Source: JAAZMX01 sp035388025
GTDB lineage: Bacteria; Patescibacteriota; Patescibacteriia; UBA2196; GWA2-42-15
NCBI GenBank assembly: GCA_035388025.1
Contig: DAOOPA010000020.1
Coordinates: 1 to 13,757, forward strand
Direction of reading: 5' to 3'
Length of the DNA: 13,757 nucleotides
Position numbers and translations under genes: made by a program. Every line of letters starts with the position of its first letter. Position 1 is the stretch's first letter. Positions 1 through 7,607 of this stretch are shown in pieces. Below the pieces are notes generated by a model. It worked only from the letters and a program-made list of their open reading frames with translations, made no database searches and was not told the DNA's origin.

Positions 1-520
1 CGCAACGCCAAGCATAATATTAAAAGGGATTTCTATTATGATTCACCCGGATCATCAATATGACCCACGACTGGTGCCCGACTTGCTCATGCCCCTGATC
101 CGGGATGATGCCGACGCGGTTTTCGGGTCGCGCATGATGCGGCCGGGCGGAGCACTAACCGGTGGCATGCCGAGCTGGAAATACCTGGCTAACATATTTT
201 TGACTAAATTGGAAAATTTGATTTTGGGGCTACGATTAACCGAATATCATTCCGGTTTTCGCGCTTACGGCCGCCACGCCCTGGAAACAGTTAACTTCAT
301 GGAAAATTCTGATGATTTTGTGTTCGATACAGAAATAATCATCCAGCTCAGAATAAAAAATCTGCGCATTCAAGAAGTCCCGATCAGCACTAGATATTTT
401 AAGGGTGCCTCAATGATCAGTCTGAAACGCAGCACGATTTACGGCTTGAATATTTTGAAAAATTTGGGGCAATATATTTTGTTTAGAATGGGGATAAAAA
501 AGTATAGAAAATTCCAATAG
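1..520 (+). CDS. Family 2 glycosyltransferase, C-terminal part (5' end outside window)
   Basis: This is the C-terminal part of a GT-A fold glycosyltransferase of the dolichyl/polyprenyl-phosphate sugar synthase type, expected to act at the cytoplasmic membrane face and move a sugar from a nucleotide donor to a lipid phosphate. The motif MIHPDHQYDP (ATG at 38) is the family's central acidic motif. It is followed by FGSRMM, a YHSGFRAYGR acceptor-site motif and EVPISTRYF, all in the usual order. The ATG at 38 lies inside the conserved domain, so it is not the real start. The frame stays open to base 2, but the dozen residues before MIHPD match the family poorly, so a small indel near the edge is possible. 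It ends in TAG. It is followed on the same strand by a GtrA gene, a common partner. Family confident; sugar unknown. Confidence 0.85.
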   Translation, partial: ATPSIILKGISIMIHPDHQYDPRLVPDLLMPLIRDDADAVFGSRMMRPGGALTGGMPSWKYLANIFLTKLENLILGLRLTEYHSGFRAYGRHALETVNFMENSDDFVFDTEIIIQLRIKNLRIQEVPISTRYFKGASMISLKRSTIYGLNILKNLGQYILFRMGIKKYRKFQ

Positions 521-536
521 CTAAATTCCCTTTGCC

Positions 537-578
537 ATTGCGAGAAGCGATGCCCTAATGGGCGAGCGACGAAGCAAT
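537..578. repeat. Imperfect palindromic intergenic repeat
   Basis: In the 81-base gap between the GT2 and GtrA genes, ATTGC (537-541) pairs with GCAAT (574-578), and inside it GCCC (552-555) pairs with GGGC (560-563) around a TAAT loop. The word ending GCGACGAAGCAATCTC resembles the dispersed palindromic repeats found between genes in many bacterial genomes. Copy number cannot be judged from this window. Confidence 0.5.
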
Positions 579-601
579 CTCATACCCATAAATAAACCAC
601 T

Positions 602-1000
602 GTGCTTAAAAGAATATTTGATTATTTCCTCAATAAAAAATTTATCCGCTTTGCCATTTCCGGCGGCGTTGCCACCTTGGTGGATGTGGCTATTTTGTAT
701 ACCTTAACCGAATGGGCGGGAATCTGGTATTTACTTTCTTCTGTTTTTTCTTTTTTAATTGGCTCAATCACACACTTCGCCATCAGCCGAACGTGGGTAT
801 TTGATAAGATAGAAAAACCATTCTGGCAACAATACCAATCTTTTTTTGTCATTCACTTGGGCGGACTCACCATCAATACGACTGCACTTTACTTGTTGGT
901 GGAATACTGGGGACTATATTATATTTTGGCCAAGATGATCACGGTTTTATTCGGGGTGAGCTGGACATTTTGGGCTAATAAAAAATTTACTTTTAAGTAA
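602..1000 (+). CDS. GtrA family membrane protein (putative lipid-linked sugar flippase)
   Basis: This 132-residue protein has the length and pattern of the GtrA/DPMS family: a short basic N-terminus with KFIRFAISGGVATLVD, then four hydrophobic segments at roughly residues 15-37, 42-63, 80-100 and 103-127, and a basic tail ending NKKFTFK. Family members are thought to help move polyprenyl-phosphate-linked sugars across the cytoplasmic membrane. The start is GTG at 602. There is no Shine-Dalgarno motif and no better ATG before the conserved FIRF segment. It follows the GT2 gene by 81 bases on the same strand and probably works with it, the GT2 making the lipid-linked sugar and GtrA presenting it outside. 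It ends in TAA just before a bidirectional terminator. Confidence 0.9.
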   Translation: MLKRIFDYFLNKKFIRFAISGGVATLVDVAILYTLTEWAGIWYLLSSVFSFLIGSITHFAISRTWVFDKIEKPFWQQYQSFFVIHLGGLTINTTALYLLVEYWGLYYILAKMITVLFGVSWTFWANKKFTFK

Positions 1001-1015
1001 TAAACTGTAATTATC

Positions 1016-1045
1016 AAAAATCCTCCCTTGTGCGGGAGGATTTTT
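1016..1045. terminator. Bidirectional rho-independent terminator
   Basis: The stem TCCTCCC (1021-1027) and GGGAGGA (1034-1040) closes a six-base loop and is flanked by AAAAA (1016-1020) and TTTTT (1041-1045), so it works in both directions. It lies between the converging GtrA (+) and GT39 (-) genes, as expected for a shared terminator. Confidence 0.9.
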
Positions 1046-1058
1046 CGATCAGAAAAAT

Positions 1059-2675
1059 TTAGTTGGTTCGCCCCGGAACATAACTATCATAAAGTTTGAG
1101 CGGGTGCAGCTCGCCCAGAGAATCCATAGCCCGACGCCAATGGTTCTCTTCAAACCATTTAGTCATATTATAATCGTTACCGGTAATAAACCAGATTCTC
1201 CGGGGTTGATATTTTTTGATGATGTAATCCATTTTTAAACGCACAGACTCATAGTTTTTTCCTTTATTATTTGGCAGACATCGAAGTTGCGCTTCGTTTT
1301 CGTTCAAGCCCAAGGTCTCCCGAGAGTTCAAAAAATCCCAGTGATAATCTAATATCTCCAAGGGATAAAGAGAAAGAGAAGGAATTCCAGACCGTAAATA
1401 ATGATTCACGTCAGAGCGACCGATACTTGAAGAAACCAGGACTAAATCACCTGGGCGATAATTAATATTGATCTGCTCGCCAATCGATTTGAGTCGAAAA
1501 TATTCGTCCCAGAGCGCATCATCACCAATAACGCTAATAAGCGGATTCATAACACTCAAAAGAAACAAGACCAGCAAGAGCAGTCCCTTTTTGTAACCCA
1601 AAAAACTAACTAAATAAATTATAATAATAATCAAAAAGACCGAGCCGGTAATGACATGGCGCTCAAAAATAGGAGCGTAGGCAACGCTAAAAGGAGAAAG
1701 CGCGAAAAAAATAACTGGCAGAAAGGTCAGAGTTAGAAGATAAATAAGTGGTTGACGCTTGGAAATAAGCTCGGATAAAAATTTTTCCCGATGGCGAAAA
1801 ATCAGCCAAACCAAGCCGGCCCAAAAAGCGACTTTAAAAATAAGAATGGCCAAAACCTCAAGTAGGGGTAAATTTTCATTTTTACTCAACCAAATCAGCT
1901 GGTTAAAGACTGATTCAAAAAATGCTACTGGCCGGTTGGCACTCAAGGTGCGCGGCGTATCAAAGAGCAGATAATCGCCCAAAAGCATTTTGTACAAAAG
2001 ACTGACAGCCTGGAAAAAATAAGCCAGGATAATAAACAGATGAGATCCAAGCCAAAGATAAAATTCGCGAGGTTGTGATTTTTGCCCCCTGGCAATTATT
2101 TCGATCAACCAATATAAACCAAGCGAAACAGCGAAAAAAATATAAGAGTAATGTAAAAATAGACCAGCTAGAGTAACTAAAATATAAAGAGGAATCAAAA
2201 TAACTTTATTGCTGTCTCGATAGCGCCAATAAATAATGGCTGATAAAACAGCGCAGAAACAAAAAATTATATAGGGTCTGGCTTCTTGGCTGAACTCAAC
2301 TTGAAATGGCAAAACAGCCAAAACGAAGGCACAGGCAAGAGCCAACTTTTCACGACGAAAGAGCAGGATAGACAACCAGAAACCGAGCAGTATGATACCG
2401 AGACCAAAAAGCAGAGACAGCGACCGAGAGGCAAGTTCGCTCCAACCAAAAAGCCGACACCACATATTGAGAATCAAATAATAGAAAGGCGGATGAACTT
2501 CTACTGTTTGGAGGTAGACCAAAAGACCGGGAACATCACTTTCATAATGCTTGGCAATATCAAAACTCAAAGCCTCATCGCCCCAAAATGGTTCGGTACC
2601 CAGATTGACAAGACGCAGACCCATGGCCACCAAAATAATCAATAATAAATAGAGGCTTGTGGTTTTTTTACTCAT
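1059..2675 (-). CDS. GT39/ArnT-like (GT-C fold) membrane glycosyltransferase
   Basis: This 538-residue polytopic protein resembles the dolichyl-phosphate-mannose-protein mannosyltransferase/ArnT superfamily. These enzymes take a sugar from a polyprenyl-phosphate donor on the outer face of the membrane and put it on protein, lipid or polysaccharide. After a first hydrophobic segment (about residues 8-23) comes the signature WGDEALS at 31-37, whose acidic pair is the likely catalytic or metal site, then HPPFYY at 61-66. About ten hydrophobic segments run to residue 380, followed by a soluble tail of about 160 residues. The ATG at 2675 has no Shine-Dalgarno motif and the stop is TAA. It lies on the same strand as, and directly downstream of, the pilin gene but behind a strong terminator. 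The donor could come from the neighbouring GT2/GtrA pair. The acceptor is unknown; pilin is a candidate by position only. Confidence 0.82.
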   Translation of the reverse strand: MSKKTTSLYLLLIILVAMGLRLVNLGTEPFWGDEALSFDIAKHYESDVPGLLVYLQTVEVHPPFYYLILNMWCRLFGWSELASRSLSLLFGLGIILLGFWLSILLFRREKLALACAFVLAVLPFQVEFSQEARPYIIFCFCAVLSAIIYWRYRDSNKVILIPLYILVTLAGLFLHYSYIFFAVSLGLYWLIEIIARGQKSQPREFYLWLGSHLFIILAYFFQAVSLLYKMLLGDYLLFDTPRTLSANRPVAFFESVFNQLIWLSKNENLPLLEVLAILIFKVAFWAGLVWLIFRHREKFLSELISKRQPLIYLLTLTFLPVIFFALSPFSVAYAPIFERHVITGSVFLIIIIIYLVSFLGYKKGLLLLVLFLLSVMNPLISVIGDDALWDEYFRLKSIGEQININYRPGDLVLVSSSIGRSDVNHYLRSGIPSLSLYPLEILDYHWDFLNSRETLGLNENEAQLRCLPNNKGKNYESVRLKMDYIIKKYQPRRIWFITGNDYNMTKWFEENHWRRAMDSLGELHPLKLYDSYVPGRTN

Positions 2676-2724
2676 AAATTAATTGGCTACGAATAGCTTT
2701 ACGTTAGCACGAAATATCACATTC

Positions 2725-2759
2725 AAAAACCGCTCCGATAAATGACATCGGAGCGGTTT
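2725..2759 (-). terminator. Rho-independent terminator of the pilin gene
   Basis: A perfect ten-base stem, CCGCTCCGAT (2730-2739) with ATCGGAGCGG (2747-2756), extended by AAA/TTT, closes a seven-base loop. Read on the minus strand it is followed by a five-T run (AAAAA at 2725-2729 on +). It begins 13 bases after the pilin stop codon, so pilin transcripts should mostly end here rather than run into the GT39 gene. Confidence 0.9.
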
Positions 2760-2771
2760 GGAAAACAGTAT

Positions 2772-3239
2772 TTACTGAATACCATTAGCATTGGCTGTGT
2801 GAGCACCAGAAGTGAGACCGCCAGTGGCTCCCTCTAGACCGAAGACTAGGTTGTAACCGGTGCAGGCAGTGCCAGTACAAGAAGCTGGGAGGGCACTATA
2901 AACATAACCAGCCGGAACAGCGGCTGGAGTTGGTTCAGCCGGCACTTGGCCCATGTAAGTCGTACCAGCGGCCGCGGAAGCAAAACCGGAGGTACTACTC
3001 AAGGTATCAGCTCCTGTCGAACCCAGGACGGTAGCAGAACCAGTCGGATAGGAGTTCTGATCAACGAAATAAAGTTCCAAAGCGGTTTGAACTTGTTTAA
3101 TATCGGAAACACGCTTGGCATCGCGGGATTTCATACGGGCATTGTTCAAGGCAACAACCGAGAGGGTGGCCAAAAGACCGATAATGGCAATAACCACCAA
3201 GAGCTCAATCAAGGTAAAACCTTTTTTGTTATTCTTCAT
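2772..3239 (-). CDS. Type IV pilin-like protein (likely major pilin)
   Basis: This 155-residue protein has the class III signal of type IV prepilins: a six-residue basic leader (MKNNKK), then G7/F8 at the prepilin peptidase site, F8-TLIELLVVIAIIGLL, and the conserved Glu at mature position 5 (E12). The hydrophobic N-terminal helix (8-31) is followed by the common RDAKRVSDIKQVQTALELYF helix and a Ser/Thr/Ala/Gly-rich globular part (about 67-155) with two cysteines, C121 and C126, that could form a disulfide. It should be the filament subunit, held in the membrane until cleaved by a prepilin peptidase not in this window. It has its own promoter and terminator, consistent with higher expression than the assembly genes upstream. 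There is no Shine-Dalgarno motif before the ATG. The stop is TAA. Confidence 0.92.
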   Translation of the reverse strand: MKNNKKGFTLIELLVVIAIIGLLATLSVVALNNARMKSRDAKRVSDIKQVQTALELYFVDQNSYPTGSATVLGSTGADTLSSTSGFASAAAGTTYMGQVPAEPTPAAVPAGYVYSALPASCTGTACTGYNLVFGLEGATGGLTSGAHTANANGIQ

Positions 3240-3372
3240 AATTGTAAAGAAATTAACTAACTAATAAACCTAGCTAGATTTATTACATATTACAAAAGTA
3301 ATTTCGACCTTTGACTTTTTATTTTGTAATAGATGGCTAAAAACTAAAAAGTTGATATTTATCCACAAGGTT
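3240..3372 (-). other. Long A+T-rich 5' leader of the pilin mRNA
   Basis: If transcription starts about seven bases past the -10 box, the pilin mRNA carries a leader of about 125 nt with no Shine-Dalgarno motif and no other gene. It contains a small palindrome, ATTAC-AAAA-GTAAT (3289-3302), and runs of A and T. No known riboswitch was recognised. Confidence 0.4.
3359..3367 (+). promoter_or_regulatory. DnaA-box-like 9-mer at the pilin transcription start
   Basis: TTATCCACA is an exact match to the consensus DnaA box (TTATNCACA). It lies a few bases downstream of the pilin -10 box, over the expected start of transcription. A single 9-mer can occur by chance in A+T-rich DNA, so binding is only possible, not shown. 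Confidence 0.3.
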
Positions 3373-3400
3373 ATTATAGCACTTTTTGACCAATATACAA
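3373..3400 (-). promoter_or_regulatory. Extended -10 promoter of the pilin gene
   Basis: On the minus strand the sequence reads TGCTATAAT (3381 down to 3373), a perfect -10 box with the TGn extension. Only a weak -35 candidate, TTGTAT (3400-3395), lies 16 bases upstream. It faces the pilin gene. Confidence 0.75.
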
Positions 3401-3458
3401 AAGACTATTAACAGCAAGTAAAAAGATTGGGGGGCGGAAATTAGAAAATAATAACTAG

Positions 3459-3479
3459 AAATCAGGAAAAATCTGACTT
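3459..3479 (-). terminator. Weak hairpin after pilC
   Basis: AAATCAG (3459-3465) and CTGACTT (3473-3479) form a seven-pair stem with one G-T wobble, starting eight bases after the pilC stop on the minus strand. The sequence that follows is T-rich but has no clean T run. It could weakly terminate the pil operon or protect its 3' end. Confidence 0.3.
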
Positions 3480-3486
3480 CCGGGTG

Positions 3487-4692
3487 CTAGAATCCAGATG
3501 ACATATTATACATAGGCATCATAACCGCGGCGACCATGATGCCAACACCGACACCCATAACCACCATAATCATCGGCTCAATCAAACTAATCAGATTGGC
3601 CACTAAACCTTCAATCTCCCGAGCATAAAAATCGGTCATCTTGTTTAGCACATCACTGATGCGACCGGTCTTCTCGCCCACAGAAAGCATATGAGCAATC
3701 ATGGGTGGAATCTCTTTGGACTTTAAAAAAAGACTAGCAATAGGATTCCCATCCTGAACGTCGCGCGCCGTACGGTCAATAATGTCTTTGTAATAAGCGT
3801 TGCCGACAATATCACTGACAATATTCAGAGAGGTAGTGATGGGGACGCCGCCCTCAACCAAGGTACCCATACTCCTAGCAAAACGGACGATATAAATACG
3901 TTGAAAGAGGCTACCAAAAATAGGGAGTTTGAGCTTGAGGCGATCCCAAAACTTACGCGGTCCTTCTTGCCGAAGGACATAACGCAGGGCAAAAACGACA
4001 CTAATAATAAAAAGAGCGAGTGCCCACCACCAAGTAACCAGAAAATTACTGGTACCAATTAGAACTCTGGTGGCCAAGGGCAACTCGCCGCCAGTCTCTA
4101 GCAAAATAGAGGTGATCTTGGGAACAACATAAACCATCATGACTACGCCGACACCGCCAAGGGCGGCTAAAATAAAAGCCGGATAAATCATGGCGCCCTT
4201 TATCTTACTAACCAAGGCGTAGTCTTTTTCTTGTTCATCAGCCAAATAGTTGAGTACGCGATCAATACTGCCGGAGGTTTCGCCAGAACGGACCATAGCG
4301 ACAAAAAAGGGGCTAAATATTTTATTGTGACGATCAAGGGCGTTAGAAAGGCGCTCACCGCCCTCAACATCGTCAGCGATTTCGGAGATCACTGACTGAA
4401 AATTCTGGTTGTCGGTTTGCTCAATCAGAATACGCAAAGATTGAACGATCGGCAGGGTGGCGGTGGTCATAACGGCCAATTGGCGAGAAAAAAGAACCAG
4501 ATCTTTGGTTTTAACACGATTAAGAAAGGGCAGATTTATTTCAAAAATCTTTTTCCGCGCTTGAGCCTCAAGAAAAAGAATGGCTACGCCCTGTTCACTC
4601 AGGGTGGCGACGGCGTCACTTTTGTTGGAGGCTTCAATGAAGCCCTCAATGTCTTCACCATTTTTATTTTTACCTCGATATTGAAATATCAT
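3487..4692 (-). CDS. pilC: Type IV pilus inner-membrane platform protein PilC
   Basis: The protein has 401 residues, the usual length for PilC/GspF, the integral membrane platform on which the PilB motor acts to add pilins. The N-terminal FQYRGKNKNGEDIEG stretch is typical. Two T2SSF repeats follow at about 66-189 and 269-391, each with the paired-helix signature SGETSGS (136-142) and VGEKTGR (338-344). Membrane segments are near 169-190, 220-240 and 370-391. The ATG at 4692 has no Shine-Dalgarno motif. The stop is TAG. It is the last gene of the pilM-to-pilC run, 24 bases after the pilT-like gene. Nothing in it looks degenerate, unlike the adjacent pilT-like gene. Confidence 0.95.
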   Translation of the reverse strand: MIFQYRGKNKNGEDIEGFIEASNKSDAVATLSEQGVAILFLEAQARKKIFEINLPFLNRVKTKDLVLFSRQLAVMTTATLPIVQSLRILIEQTDNQNFQSVISEIADDVEGGERLSNALDRHNKIFSPFFVAMVRSGETSGSIDRVLNYLADEQEKDYALVSKIKGAMIYPAFILAALGGVGVVMMVYVVPKITSILLETGGELPLATRVLIGTSNFLVTWWWALALFIISVVFALRYVLRQEGPRKFWDRLKLKLPIFGSLFQRIYIVRFARSMGTLVEGGVPITTSLNIVSDIVGNAYYKDIIDRTARDVQDGNPIASLFLKSKEIPPMIAHMLSVGEKTGRISDVLNKMTDFYAREIEGLVANLISLIEPMIMVVMGVGVGIMVAAVMMPMYNMSSGF

Positions 4693-4716
4693 AAATAAAA
4701 CAGCAGTAGTTGAAAA

Positions 4717-5805
4717 TTATTTAGGGATATCAAATTTCTGGGCGGCCACCTGAAAATCGGTTTTATTGATGGCGATTTCCAGGGCATCGCGGTAGTCGAC
4801 CTCACCGGTTTTAACCAGCTCCAAAAGAGCTTGATCGAGACTGCGCATACCTTCATCGCGCGAGGTTTGGATAATGCTGGTAACTTGGGCAAAGCGCCCT
4901 TCTTTTATTAAAACTTTGGCCGCGGAATTGGAAATCAATATTTCCATAACAGTAACCTCTCCCCCGCCACGACGAGGCAAAAGCTGTTGGACAACCGCGC
5001 CCAAAAACACTTTGGCCAAAGTGTCTTGTATTTTTCCGCTGTCTTTTTCCGGGGCCAGCTTAACCAGTTTGGCCAAGACATCGGAAACCGATTCAGCTTC
5101 AGTGATCACAATAACCAAACGACCGCTTTCAATCAAATCAAAAATACTTTCCAGGACTTCAATATTTTCAACTTCAGACAGAGAAATGACATCAACGTCG
5201 CCCTCTTTGGAAAATTTCAAGGCGGACAGAAAACTGTCGCTATCGTGGCCGATTTCCCGTTGTTCGATGATACTTTTTTCCGAAGTGAGAACATATTCAA
5301 TAGGGCGTTCCAAGGTCAAGATGTATTTGGAAGATGTTTTATTGAGATAGCTCAAAAGGGAAACAACCGTGGAGGTCCGCCCCGAACCATGATAGCCAGC
5401 AACAACAATAAGACCGTTTTTGCGGTTGATAAGGTCAATAAACTCCCGAGAGAGGCCAAGTGTCTCTGGGTCGCTAATAATATTGGGAATATAAGAAAAG
5501 AGCAAAGAAAGAGTATGCCGCTGATAAGAGAGATGAACCTTGAAGCGAATATCTCCTTCAAAGGTGTGAGTGACAACCAATGACTTTTCTCGGTTAAAAA
5601 AATCCTGTTGCTCTTGGCTTAAAATAAACCGCAAGACGTCCTCTAAAAAATCCTGGGCAACAACCCCTTCGTCATCAAGCGGGACAAGCCTTTGGTCAAC
5701 CCGCACAACCGGCTTGGAACCGACATAAAGATGCAAGCAAGAGGCTCCCATTTTGACAACCCGAGTGATCATTTTGTTGAGCAAAAGATTGTTTTGAACA
5801 GACAT
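4717..5805 (-). CDS. pilT: PilT-like protein with degenerate ATPase motifs (putative pseudo-ATPase)
   Basis: The overall architecture is that of PilT, the T4P retraction ATPase: 362 residues against about 350, an N-terminal PAS-like domain (1-105), a RecA-like domain (115-290), then the C-terminal IIQTSRDEGMRSLDQALLEL helices (311-330). The nucleotide site has decayed. Walker A reads GYHGSGRTS (137-145) with R143 for the catalytic Lys. The Asp box reads ERP (166-168) instead of EDP. The His box, normally TLHTN, reads about ITEAE (234-238). ASDLHL near the N-terminus has become ASCLHL (21-26). The Walker B glutamate survives as E211 in SEVEN, where GEMRD is usual. The frame is otherwise intact. 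It sits 47 bases after pilB and 24 before pilC. It may be a structural or regulatory partner in the motor rather than an active retraction ATPase. Lost hydrolysis is inferred from the motifs. Confidence 0.85.
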   Translation of the reverse strand: MSVQNNLLLNKMITRVVKMGASCLHLYVGSKPVVRVDQRLVPLDDEGVVAQDFLEDVLRFILSQEQQDFFNREKSLVVTHTFEGDIRFKVHLSYQRHTLSLLFSYIPNIISDPETLGLSREFIDLINRKNGLIVVAGYHGSGRTSTVVSLLSYLNKTSSKYILTLERPIEYVLTSEKSIIEQREIGHDSDSFLSALKFSKEGDVDVISLSEVENIEVLESIFDLIESGRLVIVITEAESVSDVLAKLVKLAPEKDSGKIQDTLAKVFLGAVVQQLLPRRGGGEVTVMEILISNSAAKVLIKEGRFAQVTSIIQTSRDEGMRSLDQALLELVKTGEVDYRDALEIAINKTDFQVAAQKFDIPK

Positions 5806-5852
5806 ATTGATTTAATTTAAAATTTACAAATAAAAAACAGCATTAGAAAAAA

Positions 5853-7589
5853 TTATTCTTTGGTGACAGCTAAAACTTCTTCAATGGTAGTGCGCCCTTC
5901 AAGAGCTTTGATAAGACCGTCTTGCTTTAAAGTTAACATGCCTTGTTGGGAGAATATTTCATTAATCTTGCTCAAATTTAGACCAGAATAAATAATATTT
6001 TTTATTTCTTCACTAACATTTAATACTTCCACAATGGCCATGCGGCCTTTATAACCCGTGTGGTCACAACGAGGGCAACCCTTGCCGTGATAAATCTCTT
6101 TCAAATTATCAAGGCTCAAACCCTTGGGAATACTTTGTTTGGGCAAAGAGTCAAAAACTTTCTTGACCTGGCTGAATAAAGTATTGGGCATGGGAATAGT
6201 TTCCTTACAATCAGGGCAAATGGTGCGTACCAATCTCTGAGCGATGATAACATTCAAGGTAGAGGCGAGCAAAAAAGGCTCTATTTTCATATCCATCAGG
6301 CGAGGAATGGCGCCAAAAGCGTCATTGGTGTGCAAGGTAGAGAGTACAAAGTGACCGGTCAAACTGGCGTGAATGGCCAGTTCGGCTGTCTCGACGTCGC
6401 GGATTTCACCTACCATAATAATATCGGGATCCTGACGAAGAATAGAGCGCAGACCAGAAGCAAAGGTGAATTTTACTTCCGGTCGGACCTGTGCCTGATT
6501 GACGCCAGTAAGATAATATTCCACTGGATCTTCCAAGGTGACGATATTGACTTCTTCTTTATTCAAAAGATTAAGAGCGGCATAAAGAGTGGTAGATTTA
6601 CCGGAGCCAGTCGGGCCAGTAACCAGAAACATACCATGCGGTTTGGCGATATTTTCATACATGAGTTCCAAGTTTTTACCCTCAAAACCCAAATCCTCCC
6701 AGGTAGAAACGCCCTTGGAGGTATCAAGGATCCTCATCACTACTTTTTCCTGACTATAAAGCGGCAGGGTAGAGATACGAAAATCTATATTTTTATTATT
6801 AATATTCAAACGAATGCGGCCATCCTGGGGAACACGCGTCTCGTCAATTTTCAAATTAGCCATGACTTTAATGCGCGAAATAATAGCGGCGTGAACGTAT
6901 TTGGGCAAAGATAAAGAAGTCTGTAGGAGACCGTCAATACGGTAGCGCACGCGCGTTTCGCCAGTGGTCGGCTCAATGTGAACGTCGGAAGCCCGTAATT
7001 CTACTGCGTGTTTCAAAATAACAGAAACCATTTTGGAAATCGGGGCCGCTTTGATAATTTTATCCATTTTGTCTTCCGAGGGATCTTCGGAGTTAAGGTC
7101 AAATTTATTTTCAGCGATCTTCAAGGCCTCGGTGACTTCTGTTTTAAGGTTGCCATATTGCTGCAAAACCCGACTAAAGCCGGTCAAGGAGCTGATATAG
7201 TAATTAACCCGATAATTTTTACCATGGGCAATGAAATCAGCGGCCTCTCGGGCCTTGAGACTAAGCGGATCAACCAAGGCGACTTTGAGCTGGTCGTCGT
7301 CTTTGGCGAAAACCACCATTTGATAATTCTCAGCCAAATCCTTGGGGAAAATGTTTAAAATAGCATTGGGAATACGTTCCTCACCCAAACGCGCGTATGG
7401 CAAACTAAAAATATCAGCCTTGGCCATGGCGAGATCCTCATCGGTAATATTTTTATTTTTTAAAAGACCCTGCTCCAGATTGGCCAAGGTGTTTTCCAGC
7501 TTCAGCTGTTCGGCTTCGTGGGCGTCAATCTTCTTTTGTGCCAAAAAGTAAGCCAGTATTTTGTCTTTGAGGTCTTCGGTTTTTTTCAT
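5853..7589 (-). CDS. pilB: Type IV pilus assembly ATPase PilB
   Basis: This 578-residue GspE/PilB hexameric motor ATPase drives pilus extension by acting on PilC from the cytoplasm. An MshEN/T2SSE N-terminal domain spans about 50-150. A linker leads to the second N-terminal domain (ASDVHIEP at 200-207). The RecA-like domain has every key motif: Walker A GPTGSGKS at 325-332 with K331, Asp box EDP at 353-355, Walker B DPDIIMVGEIRD at 387-398 with E395, and His box TLHTN at 418-422. A four-cysteine zinc site (C458, C461, C505, C508) is in the C-terminal part. It should be fully active, in contrast to the PilT-like neighbour. The ATG at 7589 lies 18 bases after the PilP-like gene, without a Shine-Dalgarno motif. 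The stop is TAA. Confidence 0.97.
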   Translation of the reverse strand: MKKTEDLKDKILAYFLAQKKIDAHEAEQLKLENTLANLEQGLLKNKNITDEDLAMAKADIFSLPYARLGEERIPNAILNIFPKDLAENYQMVVFAKDDDQLKVALVDPLSLKAREAADFIAHGKNYRVNYYISSLTGFSRVLQQYGNLKTEVTEALKIAENKFDLNSEDPSEDKMDKIIKAAPISKMVSVILKHAVELRASDVHIEPTTGETRVRYRIDGLLQTSLSLPKYVHAAIISRIKVMANLKIDETRVPQDGRIRLNINNKNIDFRISTLPLYSQEKVVMRILDTSKGVSTWEDLGFEGKNLELMYENIAKPHGMFLVTGPTGSGKSTTLYAALNLLNKEEVNIVTLEDPVEYYLTGVNQAQVRPEVKFTFASGLRSILRQDPDIIMVGEIRDVETAELAIHASLTGHFVLSTLHTNDAFGAIPRLMDMKIEPFLLASTLNVIIAQRLVRTICPDCKETIPMPNTLFSQVKKVFDSLPKQSIPKGLSLDNLKEIYHGKGCPRCDHTGYKGRMAIVEVLNVSEEIKNIIYSGLNLSKINEIFSQQGMLTLKQDGLIKALEGRTTIEEVLAVTKE

Positions 7590-7607
7590 AAAGAAATAAA
7601 GAAAAAA

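Noticed and set aside
1..37. Using ATG 38 as the true start of the GT2 gene
   Set aside because: It falls within the conserved MIHPD motif, so the gene must begin before the window.
3289..3302. ATTAC-AAAA-GTAAT palindrome as an operator
   Set aside because: Five-base arms in A+T-rich DNA are expected by chance; noted only within the leader.
4987..5583. Open frame of 198 codons on + opposite the pilT-like gene
   Set aside because: It is fully antisense to a recognisable coding sequence and shows no domain of its own.
6330..6914. Open frame of 194 codons on + opposite pilB
   Set aside because: It overlaps the catalytic core of pilB, which is certain, and its translation looks like the reverse shadow of that gene.
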